A DNA stretch of 22,361 nt from an uncultured Treponema sp. (GTDB lineage Bacteria > Spirochaetota > Spirochaetia > Treponematales > Treponemataceae): assembly GCA_905372345.1 (NCBI GenBank), contig CAJPPE010000002.1, forward strand, positions 1 through 22,361, read 5' to 3'. The position numbers were made by a program, and so were the translations under genes. Positions 1 to 6,862 of the stretch are shown here, one piece after another; position 1 is the first letter of the stretch, and each line of letters starts with the position of its first letter. The notes below the pieces were generated by a model that was not told the DNA's origin, searched no databases, and was given only the letters and a program-made list of their open reading frames with translations.

Positions 1-1
1 A

Positions 2-820
2 AGAGCCCTATATATTGAAAACATGAGAAAATTTTTAGGATACGATAAGGGCCCTGTAGAAAGATATTTTTTATGGATGGGAGATACTTTTCGAGGAGAA
101 TTCGGGTATTCAATAAAATACAATAAACCTGTAAACGAATTTATAGGTACATATATTGGAAGATCTTTTAGAATAAATATTTGGGGCTTTCTTTTAGCCT
201 TTTTAATTTCGATTCCGGTAGGAATCACGGCAGCAGTAAAAAAGAACAGTTTTTTTGATAAAACCGTAACGGTTCTGACAATAATAGGTATATCCCTGCC
301 CTCTTTCTTTTTAGCTCTGCTTTTAATAATGATATTCGTTATATTTTTAAAAATTTTACCCTTTTCAGGTATGTCGGACCCTAGAGGAATCCTTCCCAGC
401 TGGCATTATATCATATTACCGGTTACGGTAGTTATTCTTACCTCTCTTGTAGGCCTAATCAGGTATATAAGATCTGCTATGATAGACATCTTAAAATCCG
501 ATTATATAAGAACGGCAAGAGCAAAAGGTCTTGCAGAAAAGGTAGTTATATACCGCCACGCCTTTCAAAATGCTTTAATACCTGTTGTTACCCTCATCGG
601 TTTATACATACCGGGACTATTCGGCGGTTCCATAATAGTAGAAAAAATATTTGCTTATCCCGGAATGGGATTACTGATGAACTATGCTTACGGCTTTAAG
701 GACAGAGCAGTATTGCAAACTGTTCTCTTATTCTTTGGACTTCTTACATTATTGGGTAACATTTTTATAGATGTAGGATATATGGTCGTAGATCCGAGAA
801 TTCGGGAAGGAAAGGTTTAA
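2..820 (+). CDS. oppB: Oligopeptide ABC transporter permease OppB (5' end cut off by window)
   Basis: One of two inner-membrane permease subunits that form the channel of an oligopeptide/dipeptide importer. The reading frame is open to the first bases of the window, with R-A-L-Y-I-E-N before the first visible Met (base 23). That Met is internal: OppB normally has about 50 more N-terminal residues with the first membrane helix. The visible part carries the family pattern R-Y-F-L-W-M-G-D-T-F-R-G-E-F-G-Y-S, several hydrophobic helices, and the cytoplasmic coupling loop A-R-A-K-G-L with R-H-A-F-x-N-A-L-I-P, where the permease docks on the ATPases. The stop codon abuts the oppC start, so the two are probably translationally coupled. 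Family assignment is firm; peptide specificity cannot be read, and the usual oppA binding-protein gene would lie outside the window. Confidence 0.93.
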   Translation, partial: RALYIENMRKFLGYDKGPVERYFLWMGDTFRGEFGYSIKYNKPVNEFIGTYIGRSFRINIWGFLLAFLISIPVGITAAVKKNSFFDKTVTVLTIIGISLPSFFLALLLIMIFVIFLKILPFSGMSDPRGILPSWHYIILPVTVVILTSLVGLIRYIRSAMIDILKSDYIRTARAKGLAEKVVIYRHAFQNALIPVVTLIGLYIPGLFGGSIIVEKIFAYPGMGLLMNYAYGFKDRAVLQTVLLFFGLLTLLGNIFIDVGYMVVDPRIREGKV

Positions 821-1837
821 ATGGCTAAAGAAGAAGACAAAAATTTCAGTGAAAAAGACGAAGTTATTCTATCCCCGACACAACAGATAAGAATCAAATT
901 CAAAAATAACAGACTGGCTATGGTAGGCTTTTATATGTTTGTTACAATAGTCCTCCTTGTTGTAGTAACGCATTTCTATACCAAATTCACAGGCTATGAT
1001 TTTGCAAAAACCGATCCTACAATAAGAAATAATCCGCCATCATGGGCACACCCCTTCGGAACGGACAAATACGGACGGGACACCTTTATGAGAGTTCTCG
1101 AAGGAGGCTGGATTTCTTTACAGGTAGGCTTTTTATCCACATTTATGGCAATAACCATAGGCTTAACTATGGGTGCAATTGCAGGTTTTTTTAGCGGAAG
1201 GGTAGATAATATCATTATGAGGCTTATCGAAATACTTTCCTCATTCCCCTTCTTAGCGATTGCCTATACAATTTCTGCTATATTTAGGGAAGAAGCGCCT
1301 GAATTTAGGCTATATGTAATAGTTATAATCCTAGGATTTTTAAGCTGGACAGGTTTAGCCCGATTGATAAGGGGACAAATCTTGGGTTTAAGAGAACAGG
1401 AATTTATTGTAGCTACAAGAGCTCTTGGCATAAAAAGAAGAAACCAAATTTTACGCCATCTGGTACCCAATGTATTGCCGACAGTTGTAGTATCTGCAAC
1501 CCTCACTTTTGCATACTCAATTTTGAATGAAGCATTTTTATCATTCTTAAACCTATCGGTAACGGAACCTATCCCAACATGGGGAGCTCTTTTATCGAAG
1601 GCAGCCGAAAACAGCACCAGCCTTAGAACCTTTTGGTGGATTTGGGTATTTCCCGGAACAATGCTCTTTTTATTTATAATGAGTATCAACCTAATAGGCG
1701 AGGGGCTTAGGGATTCTATCGATCCGAAAGCCGAATATACCACCAAAAAACAAAGAAAAGAGGCTAGAGCCAGACGAAAAGAAGAAAAAATCCTTGCAAA
1801 ACAGGCTAAGCAAGCAGCAAAGGAGGCGGCTGTATGA
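821..1837 (+). CDS. oppC: Oligopeptide ABC transporter permease OppC
   Basis: Second permease of the peptide importer, the partner of OppB. It has one N-terminal helix (about residues 33-50), an external segment with the typical P-F-G-T-D-K-Y-G-R-D motif, then five further hydrophobic segments. The coupling loop reads A-T-R-A-L-G-I followed by R-H-L-V-P-N-V-L-P. The protein should end near G-E-G-L-R-D-S-I-D-P-K, but continues for about 35 residues rich in Lys, Arg, Glu and Ala, probably a charged cytoplasmic helix. Start ATG follows the oppB stop directly, with a purine-rich ribosome site (GGGAAGGAAAGG) inside the end of oppB. It overlaps oppD by four bases (ATGA). Confidence 0.95.
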   Translation: MAKEEDKNFSEKDEVILSPTQQIRIKFKNNRLAMVGFYMFVTIVLLVVVTHFYTKFTGYDFAKTDPTIRNNPPSWAHPFGTDKYGRDTFMRVLEGGWISLQVGFLSTFMAITIGLTMGAIAGFFSGRVDNIIMRLIEILSSFPFLAIAYTISAIFREEAPEFRLYVIVIILGFLSWTGLARLIRGQILGLREQEFIVATRALGIKRRNQILRHLVPNVLPTVVVSATLTFAYSILNEAFLSFLNLSVTEPIPTWGALLSKAAENSTSLRTFWWIWVFPGTMLFLFIMSINLIGEGLRDSIDPKAEYTTKKQRKEARARRKEEKILAKQAKQAAKEAAV

Positions 1838-2826
1838 AAAATCCTCTACTTGAAGTTAAAAATTTACATACATACTTTTTTACAAACAAGGGTACGGTAA
1901 AAGCCGTCCAAGGTGTAGATTTTACAATCGAAGCCGGTAAAACTTTGGGAATAGTAGGAGAATCAGGCTCAGGTAAATCCATCACAGCCTTTAGTATTCT
2001 CAACCTTCTTGAATATCCGGGTAAAATTGTTCAGGGAGAAATAAATTTCGGCGGAGTAAACCTTGTAAATTTAGACAAACATGAAATAAGAAAGATCAGG
2101 GGTAACGATATATCGATGATATTCCAAGAACCTATGACCTCTCTTAACCCCGTTCACAGGGTAGGAAGACAGCTGAGCGAGCCTTTAATTCTTCATCAGC
2201 ACATGTCAAAAAAAGAAGCATGGGCTGCCGCTATCGACCTTTTGCGGGAAGTAAAAATCCCCAATCCGGAGAACGTAGTTTATAACTACCCCTTCCAGCT
2301 TTCGGGAGGAATGAGGCAGCGTGTAATGATAGCGATGGCCTTGGCTTGCGAACCCCGCCTTTTGATAGCCGATGAGCCTACAACAGCCCTTGACGTTACA
2401 ATACAGGCACAAATCTTTAAGTTGATGAACGATTTAAAGAAAAAGCACAACACAGCCATCATGTTTATAACCCACGACTTGGGTGCCATTGCAGAATTGG
2501 CCGATGATGTTGCCGTAATGTACACGGGAGAAATCGTTGAAAGGGCTCCGGTAGACGTTATCTTTGACCGACAGACTCAATTTTCTCATCCTTATAAGGA
2601 AGGCTTGCTTGAATCAATCCCCCTCTTGGATGAAGAAGTAGAATATCTCGCTCAAATTCAAGGAAGTGTACCTCATCCTCTTAAACTTCCCAAGGGCTGC
2701 AGATTTTCGACAAGGTGCGAGTATGCAACCGACAAATGCCGAAACGAAAAGCCCGAATTGGTTGAAGTAGAAGAAGGACATTTAATCAGATGCTTTTATC
2801 CGAAATCAGGAGGTAGACATGAGTAA
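1834..2826 (+). CDS. oppD: Oligopeptide ABC transporter ATPase OppD
   Basis: Cytoplasmic ATPase subunit, one of the two that power the peptide importer. Visible motifs: Walker A G-E-S-G-S-G-K-S (residues 42-49), Q-loop in M-I-F-Q-E-P-M, signature L-S-G-G-M-R-Q-R, Walker B L-L-I-A-D-E-P with D-loop T-A-L-D, and the switch histidine in F-I-T-H-D-L. The C-terminal region has four cysteines (G-C-R-F, R-C-E-Y, K-C-R-N, R-C-F-Y), the pattern typical of OppD/DppD ATPases; an iron-sulfur cluster has been reported there in a DppD homologue. The start is supported by a near-perfect AAAGGAGG ribosome site inside the end of oppC. It overlaps oppF by eight bases. Length of 330 is normal. Confidence 0.96.
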   Translation: MKNPLLEVKNLHTYFFTNKGTVKAVQGVDFTIEAGKTLGIVGESGSGKSITAFSILNLLEYPGKIVQGEINFGGVNLVNLDKHEIRKIRGNDISMIFQEPMTSLNPVHRVGRQLSEPLILHQHMSKKEAWAAAIDLLREVKIPNPENVVYNYPFQLSGGMRQRVMIAMALACEPRLLIADEPTTALDVTIQAQIFKLMNDLKKKHNTAIMFITHDLGAIAELADDVAVMYTGEIVERAPVDVIFDRQTQFSHPYKEGLLESIPLLDEEVEYLAQIQGSVPHPLKLPKGCRFSTRCEYATDKCRNEKPELVEVEEGHLIRCFYPKSGGRHE

Positions 2827-3976
2827 TATATTATTGGAAACTCGAGGTCTTAAACAGTATTTTCCTACCGGCAAAACACGGAATGAGAGAAAGAACCTCA
2901 AAAGAACAGCAAACGAAGCAATAGATCTTTACAAAAAAACATTCAATGCCGAAGCCGGCATAAATCAGCTTATTGATATGCATAAAAGCGGTAAGGACCT
3001 AGGCAAGGAACTGACAGACCTAATTTTGGACTATGAAGCCTATTCTGCCCTGCATGGTCAAAACTTGTGCGTAATCGCCAACGACGGTATCGACCTCGTT
3101 ATCCATGAAGGAGAAACCGTAGGACTTGTAGGAGAATCAGGCTGCGGAAAGTCAACCTTAGGACGCACAATCCTAAAACTTTATAAGCCCACAGCAGGAG
3201 AAATCTTTTTTGAAGGTGAAAACATAACGAATTACACTGTACCTCAGATGATGCCCTTACGAAAAAAGATGCAGATTATCTTCCAAGACCCCTACTCCTC
3301 TCTTAATCCTAAGATGACTGTAGGACAAATCATAGGCGAGGCCTTACTTGAACATGGAATGTTCAATAAAAAAGACCCCGAATATGAAAAGTATGTAAAA
3401 GAGATAATGAACACTTGCGGCTTGGCAGACTATATGATTTACAGATATCCTCATGAATTTTCAGGCGGTCAAAGGCAGCGCATAGGTATAGCACGGGCCC
3501 TCGCATTAAAACCCAAATTCATAGTATGCGATGAAGCCGTTTCGGCCTTGGACGTATCGATTCAGTCCCAGATCATAAACCTCCTCAATGACTTACAAAA
3601 AGAATTCCACCTATCCTATTTGTTTATTTCGCATGACCTTTCGGTTGTAAAGCACATAAGCGATAGAATCGGTGTTATGTATTTGGGAAATATGGTCGAA
3701 TTTACCGATAAACGCGAAATGTATGCCAATCCTCTTCATCCTTATACAAAAGTCCTTCTTTCAGCCATTCCTGAAACGGACTTACAGAAGATGAGAACAA
3801 AGAGGCGAATCTTATTGGAAGGAGACATTCCGTCCAACATCATCACGCCCACAGGCTGTAAATTCCATACAAGATGCCCCATTGCAAAGGATATATGCAA
3901 ACGCGAAGTTCCTCAATTTAAGGAAGAAAAACCGGGACATTTTGTTGCCTGTCACTTTAGCGGAGCGGAGCTGTAA
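2819..3976 (+). CDS. oppF: Oligopeptide ABC transporter ATPase OppF with N-terminal insertion
   Basis: Second ATPase of the peptide importer, partner of OppD. Walker [10 protein letters not shown] lies at residues 105-113, far later than the usual position near 50-60. The delay comes from a charged, probably helical stretch (about residues 18-83) inserted after the first strand motif L-K-Q-Y-F-P and before [11 protein letters not shown]. The rest is standard: Q-loop [12 protein letters not shown], signature F-S-G-G-Q-R-Q-R, Walker B F-I-V-C-D-E-A with D-loop S-A-L-D, and H-loop F-I-S-H-D-L. The tail has Cys residues in G-C-K-F-H-T-R-C and in I-C-K-R and A-C-H-F. A GGAGGT ribosome site inside oppD supports the start. 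The insertion stays in frame and all motifs are intact, so the protein should be active. Confidence 0.95.
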   Translation: MSNILLETRGLKQYFPTGKTRNERKNLKRTANEAIDLYKKTFNAEAGINQLIDMHKSGKDLGKELTDLILDYEAYSALHGQNLCVIANDGIDLVIHEGETVGLVGESGCGKSTLGRTILKLYKPTAGEIFFEGENITNYTVPQMMPLRKKMQIIFQDPYSSLNPKMTVGQIIGEALLEHGMFNKKDPEYEKYVKEIMNTCGLADYMIYRYPHEFSGGQRQRIGIARALALKPKFIVCDEAVSALDVSIQSQIINLLNDLQKEFHLSYLFISHDLSVVKHISDRIGVMYLGNMVEFTDKREMYANPLHPYTKVLLSAIPETDLQKMRTKRRILLEGDIPSNIITPTGCKFHTRCPIAKDICKREVPQFKEEKPGHFVACHFSGAEL

Positions 3977-4185
3977 TGTTTTTTAGAGACCATGAGCATA
4001 GTTTAAAGTCAAAAAGGCGTCAAGCTATGGAAGAAAAAGAAGAATTGAATCATCTGCGGGAAGAAGCAAACCTTGAAAAAGGAGATGTGCCTGCCTTGAT
4101 AATAGCGGCCCTTACAACCTTGCTGCCAATCGCAATCATCATTGTATTAGCCTATTATCTGATATCAATGTTCATTTTCGGCTAG
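3976..4185 (+). CDS. Small single-helix membrane protein at the end of the opp operon
   Basis: A 69-residue protein that I do not recognise. The first 38 residues are strongly charged (R/K and E rich, with a likely helical K-R-R-Q-A-M-E-E-K-E-E-L stretch). Residues 39-67 form one long hydrophobic segment, so it is probably a membrane protein with a cytoplasmic N-terminus. Its ATG shares one base with the oppF stop (TAATG), and a GGAG lies inside the end of oppF, so it should be co-translated with oppF. The operon terminator begins 14 bases after its stop. Its position suggests a role with the transporter or simple co-transcription; there is no sequence evidence for either. The overlap start and clean two-part composition make it likely to be a real gene. 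Confidence 0.72.
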   Translation: MFFRDHEHSLKSKRRQAMEEKEELNHLREEANLEKGDVPALIIAALTTLLPIAIIIVLAYYLISMFIFG

Positions 4186-4199
4186 AGCCTTAAACAAAA

Positions 4200-4230
4200 G
4201 GGATGTTCCTTTAAGGAGCATCCCTTTTTT
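4200..4230 (+). terminator. Rho-independent terminator of the opp operon
   Basis: An 11-bp stem (4200-4210 with 4214-4224, one G-T pair) closed by a TTA triloop and followed by six T. It lies just after the 69-residue gene. A run of A before the stem gives a T-rich tail on the other strand too, so it may also stop metG transcription arriving from the right. Confidence 0.92.
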
Positions 4231-4280
4231 CTCATCCTAAGTTTATACAAAATAATAAAATTTACTATTGAAAGATCGAC

Positions 4281-6662
4281 CTAGCCTACTTCTCCGGTTT
4301 TTACCTTTTCAAGCTTCATTTCTTTTCCGGCAGCCAAGAGTTTTTTACCCTCAATTTTAGGAATATAATCGTCTATCAATATGGGAGCGGCAAAGAAGGT
4401 ATCTGCGTCTATCGCTGCCGGTTTTTGTGCGTAAAAAGCTTTTACAGCCTCAGGGTCGGAAGGATCGGCATCGCCTTCAAGGATTACGGGCGTTCCGGGA
4501 GCAGCCCACGGGGCTTGAAGAAGCTCGACATGTTCTTTTTCTTCTTCATCATACCAGCTTGCCGCCAAAAGCATCCCCTTCGATTCGATGCCGCGCATTT
4601 TCCGAGGTTTTAGGTTATCTGCAATTATGACGGTTTTTCCTAAGATTTCGTCTTCCTTCAAAAAGGGCACAAGACCTGAAAGGATTGTTCTTTCTTCGCC
4701 GGAGCCGTCATCAAGTTTTTCGATGTAGAGCTTGTCTGCATCGGGATGTCTTTCTACGGATATAATCTTGGCGGTTTTTAAGGCAATCTTTTTTGAAAAA
4801 AGTTCGGCCGGGGAGAGTTTAGCTTCCGGCTTTGCAGAAGAAGCTGCTGCATCGGACTTTGAAGAGTCGCCGTCCTTACAAGCTGAACATCCTTCTTCAG
4901 ATTTTTTTCTATCCTTTTGACTACCCGAATAACGTTCGCGATAGGCATCGATGACCTTGTTGTCGAGGGTCTTAAAGATTATTACGGGGTTTTCTACCGT
5001 TTTAAGCCCTTCCCTTTCGCCTAAATTTTTCCATGAAAGGAAGACTCCTTCCGGCTTATTAAATTGAGGGGCCTTACCGTCAAAAATATTTCCCGACCAA
5101 ATCTTTTGTCCGAAAAAACCTGCGGCCTGATCGGCGTATTGGGGCATGTAGGGATGAATTAAAATTAAAATATCCTTTATAAGATAGCAAAGCTCAGCCA
5201 TAATGGCTTCGGCATATTCAGGATCGGTTTCGCGCCTCTTCCAAGGCTCTCCATCTTGAAAGGCCTTGTTTGCAACTGAGGAGAGGGCAAAGGCTTCATG
5301 GAAGGAATCTCTAAGCTCGGCCCAATCCGAAAGCTCCGTTATTTTCTTAAAGCTTGCAGAGGCGGCATCTCTTAAAGATTTTACCATGCTCTTTATATCC
5401 TCCCGACCGGATTTTGCTCCGTCAACTTGAGGTATTTTACCCTCATAATAGCGGTGAATAAAGGTGGCAGTCCTGTTTACAAGATTGCAGAGGTTTCCGA
5501 TAAGCTCGCTATTTACCCTCTCCTGAAAATCCTTCCATGTAAACTGGGTGTCGTTCTTTTCGGGGCGGTTATAAAAGATGTAGAACCTCCACATATCGGC
5601 AGGGATACCGGATTCTTTGGCATCGTTTCCGAAAACGCCCACTCCCTTCGACTTTGAGAATTTTCCGTTCTCGTAATTAAGGTACTCGGTGCCGGACATG
5701 TGAAAGAGTTTTGTCCAATTTTTTCCGGAACCTATGAGAGAACATGGGAAGATTACCGTATGGAAGGGAATATTATCTTTTCCGATAAACTGAAAAAGCT
5801 CTACATCATTTTGATCAAGCCACCATGCCTTCCAATCCTTTCCGGCAAGGTCAGCCCAGCATTTTGTTATCGAAATATAGCCGATTGGAGCATCGAACCA
5901 TACATAAAAAACCTTGTCTTCAAAGCCTTTTTTGGGCACGGGGATTCCCCATTTAAGGTCCCTTGTTATAGCTCTTTCTTGAAGGCCGTCCCTAAGCCAG
6001 CTTTTTGACATTTGAAGAGCGTTGTTTGACCATCGGCCCGCCTCTGCCGTTTTAGGCATCCACTTTTCGTATTCCGGTACGATTTTGGGAAGGTTTATAT
6101 AAAGATGGGTTGTAGAGCGAACTTCGGGAGATGCCCCGCAAGAAGAACAACGGGGTTCTTTTAAATCGGTAGGATCTAAAAGTTTTCCGCAGTGCTCGCA
6201 CTGGTCGCCCCTTGCTCCGTCATAGGAACATGAAGGACAGGTACCCAATACATAGCGGTCAGCCAAAAAGCGCTTACAGGAGGGGCAGTAAAGCTGTTCT
6301 ATAGTGTGCTCGGTAATATAGCCGTTTTTATCGAGGTCATTAAAAATACCCTGAGTTATTTCGGTCTGCTGCGGTGTAGAAGTTCTTCCAAAATAGTCGA
6401 AGGCAATATTAAACCAATTGTATATTTCAGCATGAATTGCATGATAGAATGAGCATAGCTCTTCGGGGCTCTTTTTTTCTTCGAGAGCCTTTGTTTCGGT
6501 GGCGGTGCCGTATTCATCGGTGCCGCAAATATAAAGGGTTTCATATTCTTTTAAGCGGCAAAAACGCGCAAATACATCAGCGGATAATACTTGAATTAAA
6601 TTTCCCAAGTGGGGAAAATTGTTTACATAGGGCAAAGCCGAGGTTACTAATTTTCGTTTCAT
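4281..6662 (-). CDS. metG: Methionyl-tRNA synthetase
   Basis: Charges tRNA-Met and initiator tRNA with methionine using ATP. A class I synthetase: the HIGH-like motif is P-H-L-G-N (residues 17-21) and the KMSKS-like motif is K-F-S-K-S (334-338). Eight cysteines in four pairs (126/129, 142/145, 155/158, 172/175) form the zinc-knuckle insert of the MetG long type. A low-complexity linker with an extra C-S-A-C follows near residue 600. Residues 625 to about 730 form a C-terminal tRNA-binding OB domain (Trbp111/EMAPII type; H-P-D-A-D-K-L, S-G-L-V, R-K-M-R-G-I-x-S-x-G-M). About 60 residues follow that I cannot assign. The start has no ribosome binding site; see the promoter entry at 6670. Its end faces the opp terminator. 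Confidence 0.97.
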   Translation of the reverse strand: MKRKLVTSALPYVNNFPHLGNLIQVLSADVFARFCRLKEYETLYICGTDEYGTATETKALEEKKSPEELCSFYHAIHAEIYNWFNIAFDYFGRTSTPQQTEITQGIFNDLDKNGYITEHTIEQLYCPSCKRFLADRYVLGTCPSCSYDGARGDQCEHCGKLLDPTDLKEPRCSSCGASPEVRSTTHLYINLPKIVPEYEKWMPKTAEAGRWSNNALQMSKSWLRDGLQERAITRDLKWGIPVPKKGFEDKVFYVWFDAPIGYISITKCWADLAGKDWKAWWLDQNDVELFQFIGKDNIPFHTVIFPCSLIGSGKNWTKLFHMSGTEYLNYENGKFSKSKGVGVFGNDAKESGIPADMWRFYIFYNRPEKNDTQFTWKDFQERVNSELIGNLCNLVNRTATFIHRYYEGKIPQVDGAKSGREDIKSMVKSLRDAASASFKKITELSDWAELRDSFHEAFALSSVANKAFQDGEPWKRRETDPEYAEAIMAELCYLIKDILILIHPYMPQYADQAAGFFGQKIWSGNIFDGKAPQFNKPEGVFLSWKNLGEREGLKTVENPVIIFKTLDNKVIDAYRERYSGSQKDRKKSEEGCSACKDGDSSKSDAAASSAKPEAKLSPAELFSKKIALKTAKIISVERHPDADKLYIEKLDDGSGEERTILSGLVPFLKEDEILGKTVIIADNLKPRKMRGIESKGMLLAASWYDEEEKEHVELLQAPWAAPGTPVILEGDADPSDPEAVKAFYAQKPAAIDADTFFAAPILIDDYIPKIEGKKLLAAGKEMKLEKVKTGEVG

Positions 6663-6669
6663 GGAAATG

Positions 6670-6698
6670 ATTATGGATTATTATCAAAAAAAAATCAA
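6670..6698 (-). promoter_or_regulatory. Probable metG promoter giving a leaderless transcript
   Basis: Reading the minus strand: -35 TTGATT (6698-6693), 17-base spacer, -10 CATAAT (6675-6670). Only seven bases separate the -10 from the metG ATG, so transcription should start at or within a base or two of the ATG. No Shine-Dalgarno-like sequence precedes that ATG. The -35 element overlaps the end of the selC terminator stem and its T-run. Confidence 0.5.
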
Positions 6699-6724
6699 CT
6701 ACCCGCATTAGCTCGCGGTTAGTT
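6686..6724 (-). terminator. Rho-independent terminator of the selenocysteine tRNA gene
   Basis: On the minus strand, AACTAACCGC (6724-6715) pairs with GCGGGTAGTT (6706-6697), ten positions with one A-G mismatch, around an eight-base loop. Nine T follow (6694-6686). It begins 14 bases after the 3' end of the tRNA and separates it from metG. Confidence 0.8.
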
Positions 6725-6738
6725 AGTCTGCGGAAAAA

Positions 6739-6827
6739 CGGAAGAGGCAGGAATCGAACCTGCCATTGCGAATTATGCAACCTACGGTTTTGAAGACCGC
6801 GGGAGCCACCAGACCCCATCTGCTTCC
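6739..6827 (-). tRNA. selC: tRNA-Sec (anticodon UCA)
   Basis: Selenocysteine tRNA, which is charged with serine, converted by SelA and delivered by SelB to in-frame UGA codons. The minus strand has a 6-bp D stem (GGGGTC/GGCTCC) with a four-base TGGT loop, a 5-bp anticodon stem around CTTCAAA with anticodon TCA (6793-6791), a long variable arm (GTTGC/GCAAT), and a 5-bp T stem GCAGG/CCTGC with loop TTCGATT. The long D stem, extra arm and UCA anticodon identify tRNA-Sec rather than tRNA-Ser or a suppressor. The acceptor is unusual: GGAAGCAG pairs with CTCTTCC only if C6 is bulged out, giving seven pairs rather than eight. The discriminator is G73 and CCA is not encoded. A promoter and a terminator frame it as a single-gene unit. 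Confidence 0.93.
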
Positions 6828-6833
6828 GTAAGG

Positions 6834-6862
6834 ACTATACACAAAATCGGAGCTTTTGTCTA
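6834..6862 (-). promoter_or_regulatory. selC promoter overlapping the stop codon of the upstream exporter gene
   Basis: Minus strand: -35 TAGACA (6862-6857), 17-base spacer, -10 TATAGT (6839-6834). The first three bases of the -35 are the TAG stop codon of the exporter gene at 6860-8734. Transcription should begin about seven bases after the -10, near base 6827, which is the first base of the mature tRNA. Confidence 0.7.

Noticed and set aside
6577..6819. Open frame across the selC region on the minus strand
   Set aside because: It runs through the tRNA gene and its terminator and has no protein-like composition or ribosome site.
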